Positions 22,326-26,199 of a stretch of 26,199 nucleotides of DNA are shown here, in pieces. The number at the start of each line of letters is the position of its first letter. Position 1 is the first letter of the stretch. The notes under the pieces were generated by a model. The model was not told the origin of the DNA, did no database searches, and saw only the letters and a list, made by a program, of their open reading frames with translations. The DNA is from CAZQDP01 sp964592375 (lineage in GTDB: Bacteria; Bacillota; Clostridia; RUG12999). The stretch lies in the NCBI GenBank assembly GCA_964592375.1, contig CAZQDP010000029.1, forward strand, positions 1 to 26,199, in the 5' to 3' direction. A program made the translations under genes and the position numbers.

Positions 22326-23131
22326 GATAACCCCCCCATCAAAATCGCACCAATTAATTCGGGTATATTGTATACCCTAGCAAAGATAAAAAACAAACTC
22401 CAAATTAAAAAAAACAGCAGGCCGAAAAAGTCAACCTTATCGCAATCCCCACTATGGTACTCGCCCGAAAAACCTCGAAGCCGCATCGCCTGATATACGC
22501 TGTCTGCACGGTCAAAGGCTCGTAAAATGAGCTGCCCCATCATGGAGCCCCATGCACTTTTATGAATGCCCTTTTGGTTTGGGGCGCGAAGAAAATATGC
22601 ATTCATCATGGTAATCGCTTCTTCCAGCAAAACAGAAATATATCGATAGGTAAGAAGCAGCTGCAGAACAAAAATCTTTGGCACATAGATCATACGCAGA
22701 GCATGGGCAAGCTTGTCCATTCCCGTGGTTGCAAGAAGGAGCAACGCTGCGCTCACTGTTAAGGTGCATTTGAGAAAGAGTGATAAAAACGAAATCCATC
22801 CAATAGAAATCTGCAAGCCAGCAACAGACACTGTTTGATGCTCAAAAATGGGATTAAATATCCCAATGCCAAGAACGATCGGCAGGGAAAGCAGAATTCT
22901 TGTGATAATGGGGCGCGCAGGAATTTCCCCCAGGGAAAAAACGATAAAGGGGAAGAAACAAAGAGGTAGCATCGCGAGCACCTCATATTTATCAAAGGAA
23001 AGCACCACAACTAAAAATACAATTGTGGTCAGAAGCTTGATGAGCGGATGCAGAGAATGCATATATGATTTTCTGCAAGATAAATCATCCAAAACACGAA
23101 TATGATGAAATGAATCCGTAAGGCTTGACAT
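22322..23131 (-). CDS. ECF transporter T component (CbiQ/EcfT-like)
   Basis: 269-residue membrane protein that links the ATPase to a substrate-binding S component. About five hydrophobic segments (LLTTIVFLVVVLSF, FFPFIVFSLGEIPARPII, ISFLSLFLKCTLTVSAALLLL, FFGLLFFLIWSLFFIFARV). Both coupling signatures are present: RAPNQKG and the better conserved QAMRLRGFSGEY, with RAFDRADSVY before it, which are CbiQ hallmarks. The N-terminal SLHPLIKLL is also typical. A GGATCC-flanked AAAGGA site precedes the ATG. Substrate unknown; cobalt or nickel is the best guess. Confidence 0.9.
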   Translation of the reverse strand: MSSLTDSFHHIRVLDDLSCRKSYMHSLHPLIKLLTTIVFLVVVLSFDKYEVLAMLPLCFFPFIVFSLGEIPARPIITRILLSLPIVLGIGIFNPIFEHQTVSVAGLQISIGWISFLSLFLKCTLTVSAALLLLATTGMDKLAHALRMIYVPKIFVLQLLLTYRYISVLLEEAITMMNAYFLRAPNQKGIHKSAWGSMMGQLILRAFDRADSVYQAMRLRGFSGEYHSGDCDKVDFFGLLFFLIWSLFFIFARVYNIPELIGAILMGGLS

Positions 23132-23224
23132 AGGAAGGATCCTTTCTTTGCAACATCATTTCAAGGATGGAGAAGATTTCCCCAAATCCTTCATGAATTC
23201 ATTTTCCAAAGTGGCAATTGTATA

Positions 23225-23527
23225 CTATCGCACATAATCGCAAACAGCACGCGATTGCACAATGGAGCCAATAAATGCTGCAGCTTCTAAATGCTTCGGG
23301 TGTGCCTGATAGATCTGCAAATCTTCTAGTGATTTGAATTCGGAATATAAGACTAAATCATATGCAAAATCGGAACCATTGAAATTGATACCCACTTCAA
23401 TGGATACAATTTGGGGGATATGTTGCTGTAAATCTTCAAGAAGCTGCTTTGCCCTCACTGCACATTCCTTTTTTGTGCATCCTTCAGCTTCCTCTTTTAG
23501 TGTCCACATCACAATATGTTTTATCAT
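23225..23527 (-). CDS. Dabb-domain (stress-responsive alpha/beta barrel) protein
   Basis: 100-residue protein with the Dabb signature: MIKHIVMWTLKEEAEG at the start, DFAYDLVLYSEFKSLEDLQ in the middle and IYQAHPKHLEAAAFI near the end. These small dimeric ferredoxin-like barrels are of uncertain function. A strong GGAGG stands before the ATG. It lies 32 bp after the PHP gene and 93 bp before the T-component gene, so it is probably part of the same long minus-strand transcript. Confidence 0.9.
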   Translation of the reverse strand: MIKHIVMWTLKEEAEGCTKKECAVRAKQLLEDLQQHIPQIVSIEVGINFNGSDFAYDLVLYSEFKSLEDLQIYQAHPKHLEAAAFIGSIVQSRAVCDYVR

Positions 23528-23559
23528 ATATAAAACCTCCGTTTCGGATTTGTTTTGGT

Positions 23560-24279
23560 CTATCTTTCTGCCAGTAAATGGTTTACAAGCATTTGGGCGG
23601 ATTTTTCTTCTAGATCAATATACTGCACCGGATCGCCGATATGAGGCAGGATATGTGCATCGGAACCGGTAATCGTGCGAAGCGTAGCCACCGCTTTTTG
23701 CACCGGTGCAGAAAAAGGGCGTTCGTATGCACTTTTGGAAAGCTCAGCAAAGGGTAAGGGGATATCTTCAGGGAGAAAACCCAGCTGAGAGAGAACAGAA
23801 TACGAGCTCCTGTCAATATGCGCCGGTACGGGCGCGCCGCCTAAAGTGCGGCATAAGGCCACCGCTTTTTCAAAGGAAATATCGGCGGCAGTCAATAGCA
23901 TTTGTGTTTCCTTGCCACGAATCCGATCCTTTGCGTCCATATAGCGCTGCTCACCGAAAATATCCTCGCGATTTAATATGGGGGGGAGAGCAGAACGAAT
24001 ATGTGCATCCATTTCTTCTGCCTGATCGATGGTGGGGAAATAGCACAGCAAATGAATTTCCTCACGGGTTTCCATTTCAATGCCCGGCAGAAGCGAGAGC
24101 CCATGGGAGGAGGCAACCTTTTGCACAGCACGCAGATTACCTGCACTGTTATGATCCGTAACCGCAATGATATCAAGCCCGGCAACAATGGACATATTTA
24201 CAATGTTGTTCGGAGTCATATCCTTGCTGCTACACGCAGAGAGTGCAGAATGGATATGCAAATCACAGGCATATTTCAC
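23560..24279 (-). CDS. PHP-domain metal-dependent phosphoesterase
   Basis: 239 residues from the GTG at 24279, chosen because GGAG lies seven bases upstream and KYACDLHIHSALSACS is the normal family start; the open frame continues upstream only as a shadow of the DRTGG gene. PHP metal ligands are visible: DLHIHS (H7, H9), AVTDHN, GIEMETREEIHLL, PAHID and GSDAH. Function is phosphoester hydrolysis of an unknown substrate. Its GTG overlaps the stop of the DRTGG gene by two bases, showing translational coupling. PHP genes next to DRTGG genes are a recurring part of clostridial [FeFe] hydrogenase neighbourhoods. Confidence 0.88.
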   Translation of the reverse strand: MKYACDLHIHSALSACSSKDMTPNNIVNMSIVAGLDIIAVTDHNSAGNLRAVQKVASSHGLSLLPGIEMETREEIHLLCYFPTIDQAEEMDAHIRSALPPILNREDIFGEQRYMDAKDRIRGKETQMLLTAADISFEKAVALCRTLGGAPVPAHIDRSSYSVLSQLGFLPEDIPLPFAELSKSAYERPFSAPVQKAVATLRTITGSDAHILPHIGDPVQYIDLEEKSAQMLVNHLLAER

Positions 24280-24605
24280 AACATTGCTCCGATAAGGACT
24301 GCAAGCGCAAAGGCGGTTTTGTCGCTTTTTAAAATAATTACCTGCTTTTCGTTTGCTCTTTCTATGGTTTGCATCTCCACATCTATTGACTCGGGAATAA
24401 TCACGCAGGCGCAGTCTGCCAAAGAGGCTACTGCAACCACATTCACATTTGTCTGAATAGTAATCCATGCATCACCAGCGCCGGCACGAGACATGGCAAG
24501 ACTTAACATATCACAAACATATCCACCCGTAACCTCTCTTTGGGTTTGGTCAGCAGCAGAGACAATGGTTAAACCAAGTTTTTCGGCAAGAAGTGCAACT
24601 GTCAT
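24276..24605 (-). CDS. DRTGG-domain protein
   Basis: 109-residue stand-alone DRTGG domain, here REVTGGYVCDML near residue 23, followed by AWITIQTNVNVVAVASL, a common pattern in this family. Such domains are thought to be ligand-binding or regulatory; the function is not established. AAAGGAAG precedes the ATG at 24605. Coupled to the PHP gene by a stop/start overlap and 19 bp after the HAD gene. Confidence 0.82.
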   Translation of the reverse strand: MTVALLAEKLGLTIVSAADQTQREVTGGYVCDMLSLAMSRAGAGDAWITIQTNVNVVAVASLADCACVIIPESIDVEMQTIERANEKQVIILKSDKTAFALAVLIGAML

Positions 24606-24624
24606 CTTCTTTTCTTCCTTTCAA

Positions 24625-25272
24625 TTAAAGCGTATCTACAATGGCGGGGATTTCGAGAAGTGAGGTGCAGACCGCCTCCGGATTTTCCAAGACCAAAAAT
24701 TCTTTGCTAAAAAATGAGGTAAACCCTATGCATTTCATGCCAGCTGCCTTTGCTGCCTGCAAGCCATTGATAGCATCCTCTACTACTACACAGTCCTTGG
24801 GTGCTACGCCTGCTTTTTCTGCACCTTTTAAAAACACATCGGGAAAAGGCTTTTTATTGACTACATCATCTCCGCTCACCACCGCCGCAAACGTATCCCA
24901 TGGGATTTTTGCAGCCGAAAGGTTCGCTTTAACTTTGATAAGATCTGCACTGGAGCACAGCGTCAATATATATCCTTTTTTTGCAAGTTCGGATAAAATG
25001 TCGTGAACGCCTTCATATATCTCTATTTCTGCATCTACAATTCCAAGGTATATTTCGTAGGTTCTTTCTTTCATTTTAAGGACATAGGGAACGCCGTGGG
25101 CTTCTGCCACACCGCCCACAAACCGATCCTCACCTGAGCCTACAAATGGGATGAAATCCTCATCTACAGCATGGATACCCCACTCTAAGAGAGCCGCTTT
25201 TGCCGCTTTGCGAATGATTTTTTCACTTCGCACCAGCACCCCGTCCATATCAAACAATACTGCCTTTACCAT
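24625..25272 (-). CDS. HAD-family phosphatase/phosphomutase (beta-phosphoglucomutase-like)
   Basis: 215-residue HAD-superfamily enzyme with the cap type of beta-phosphoglucomutase and sugar phosphatases. Motif I LFDMDGVL (D8 nucleophile, D10), motif II LCSSADL, motif III lysine in KKPFPDVF and motif IV VVEDAINGLQAAKAAGM. It acts on a small phosphorylated metabolite, probably a sugar phosphate; phosphatase or mutase cannot be decided. It begins 3 bp after the amidohydrolase stop, sharing a GGAG in that gene's last codons. Confidence 0.9.
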   Translation of the reverse strand: MVKAVLFDMDGVLVRSEKIIRKAAKAALLEWGIHAVDEDFIPFVGSGEDRFVGGVAEAHGVPYVLKMKERTYEIYLGIVDAEIEIYEGVHDILSELAKKGYILTLCSSADLIKVKANLSAAKIPWDTFAAVVSGDDVVNKKPFPDVFLKGAEKAGVAPKDCVVVEDAINGLQAAKAAGMKCIGFTSFFSKEFLVLENPEAVCTSLLEIPAIVDTL

Positions 25273-25275
25273 AAG

Positions 25276-26064
25276 TTAACATTCTCCTATTCCTAAAATA
25301 TTGATTGCATTTTTATAAAGCACCATGTCAAGTTGCAATGGGGTAAGCCCTAAATCGCATATTTGAGATAATGCAGTATTTGTACTCTGGCAAGGGTAAT
25401 CACTGCCAAATACCACTTTGTCCACCCCGTGGCGATAGATCATTCGCTTTAGTTCCGATGGCGCAACCTTGCAGGTGGTGCTTGAAGTGTCAAAATATAT
25501 CTGTCTTCCGTACAAATACTCCGATGCTTCGTCCCACGCGCTGTACCCTCCCATGTGTGCCGCAATGATGGTAAGGCGGGGGAACATGTCCATGACTCTG
25601 CGCAGACGACGAGGGGAGGAGGCATCCGTTTGTTCATCCCCTACATGAATGAGCACAGGCAAACGCTCCTGCAACATCTCATAAATCGGAAGCATTTTTT
25701 TATCGTCTATATCAAACCCCTGAAAATCAGGGTGCAGTTTAATTCCCTTCATACCAAGACCAATCAGTCTTTGCAGTTCGCCTTCATTATCCTCGTAGTC
25801 ATCATGCAAGGTGCCAAAGCCAATAAATTGAGGATGTGTAGCCACCATCTGAGCAATAAAGCTATTCACACTGACAACCTGGGAGGGTTTTGTGGCAGAG
25901 GAGTGCACAACGAATCCCGATATATCCGCCGGTGCGCCTGCAAGTAGCATGGAGGCGGTTCCATCTCCCTCCATGGATAGTCCGTAATACCCCCCCACAT
26001 GATCCGTTGCTTTTTGCGCAATGGTATCCGGAAAAATGTGAGTATGAAAATCAATCACCTTCAT
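25276..26064 (-). CDS. amidohydrolase-2 family metal-dependent hydrolase
   Basis: 262-residue TIM-barrel hydrolase or decarboxylase of the amidohydrolase_2 group. Metal and catalytic residues: DFHTHIFPD (H7, H9), GIKLHPDFQG, LIHVGDE, AAHMGG and FGSDYPCQ. Members act on small cyclic acids, lactones or orotate-like compounds; the substrate is not identifiable here. First gene of the minus-strand operon, with AAAGGA before the ATG and a strong promoter upstream. Confidence 0.88.
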   Translation of the reverse strand: MKVIDFHTHIFPDTIAQKATDHVGGYYGLSMEGDGTASMLLAGAPADISGFVVHSSATKPSQVVSVNSFIAQMVATHPQFIGFGTLHDDYEDNEGELQRLIGLGMKGIKLHPDFQGFDIDDKKMLPIYEMLQERLPVLIHVGDEQTDASSPRRLRRVMDMFPRLTIIAAHMGGYSAWDEASEYLYGRQIYFDTSSTTCKVAPSELKRMIYRHGVDKVVFGSDYPCQSTNTALSQICDLGLTPLQLDMVLYKNAINILGIGEC

Positions 26065-26119
26065 GGGAAAATCCTTTCAAAAAAAACTTCATCATTTGCT
26101 TTGTAAACTTTATTTCAAT

Positions 26120-26148
26120 ATTATACTGCAACGCAATGTATTTATCAA
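26120..26148 (-). promoter_or_regulatory. promoter of the amidohydrolase operon
   Basis: On the minus strand: -35 TTGATA (26143-26148), 17-base spacer, -10 TATAAT (26120-26125), an almost perfect sigma-A promoter 55 bases before the start codon. It probably drives the genes from 26064 down to 23560 or further to 21570. Confidence 0.8.
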
Positions 26149-26199
26149 CAACTTTATGAAAATTCTCCCCTTTTTGGTGCATATGTATTAAAAAAAGAG

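Noticed and set aside
23132..23224. Possible riboswitch or small ORF before the ECF T-component gene
   Set aside because: Only 93 bp, with one weak 7-bp hairpin and a 12-codon frame; too short for a cobalamin or similar riboswitch.
24280..24468. N-terminal extension of the PHP protein
   Set aside because: It lies in another frame of the DRTGG gene and has no homology-like features; GTG 24279 has a ribosome site and the normal family start.
1..26199. CRISPR arrays, insertion sequences, phage genes, tRNA or rRNA genes
   Set aside because: No regularly spaced repeats, transposase or integrase motifs, or recognisable tRNA/rRNA sequences were seen on reading the window.

Overview
The window most likely comes from an anaerobic, endospore-forming member of the Clostridia (Bacillota). 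The evidence is a trimeric NADH-linked [FeFe] hydrogenase operon, a GerA/GerB/GerC spore-germinant-receptor operon, Firmicutes-style Shine-Dalgarno sites, sigma-A promoters and moderately AT-rich DNA. No rRNA, tRNA, CRISPR array, insertion sequence or phage gene was seen.

Region 1 (1-5330, minus strand) is the hydrogenase operon, in transcription order: NuoE-like hydC, a small HATPase, a thioredoxin-like [2Fe-2S] protein, NuoF-like hydB, and hydA, which runs off the left edge. A perfect Rex-type operator (TTGTTAA-N4-TTAACAA) lies just downstream of the likely -10 box, so control by the NADH/NAD+ ratio is the natural reading.

Region 2 (5331-16677) is a carbohydrate island. An AraC regulator diverges from a GH29 alpha-L-fucosidase and an FGly-type sulfatase through overlapping promoters. 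Then comes a LacI regulator with near-identical palindromes in its own promoter and just downstream of it. These precede a run of genes: a URO-D pseudogene, a zinc-type dehydrogenase, a Gfo/Idh/MocA oxidoreductase, an SGNH hydrolase, a second URO-D gene with a large in-frame deletion, and a GH141-like beta-helix protein. None of the hydrolases has a signal peptide, so the cluster appears to process imported, probably fucosylated and sulfated, oligosaccharides inside the cell. No transporter is present, and both URO-D genes are internally deleted, which suggests a pathway being lost or rearranged. Between sulfatase and LacI lie two convergent 40-codon small ORFs around a UUCG hairpin.

Region 3 (16578-20811, plus) is the germinant receptor operon in the order A, C, a small two-helix D-type subunit, B. 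A 10-5-10 inverted repeat and a possible sigma-G promoter lie upstream. A separate HD-domain phosphohydrolase gene with its own promoter follows (20833-21494).

Region 4 (21570-26148, minus) begins at a strong promoter at the right edge and reads amidohydrolase, HAD phosphatase, DRTGG-domain protein and PHP phosphoesterase, with tight or overlapping junctions. A Dabb-domain protein and an ECF transporter T protein plus ATPase follow, with no substrate-binding S component in view. DRTGG and PHP genes often accompany clostridial [FeFe] hydrogenase loci, so their presence about 19 kb from hydC may be a displaced part of that neighbourhood.
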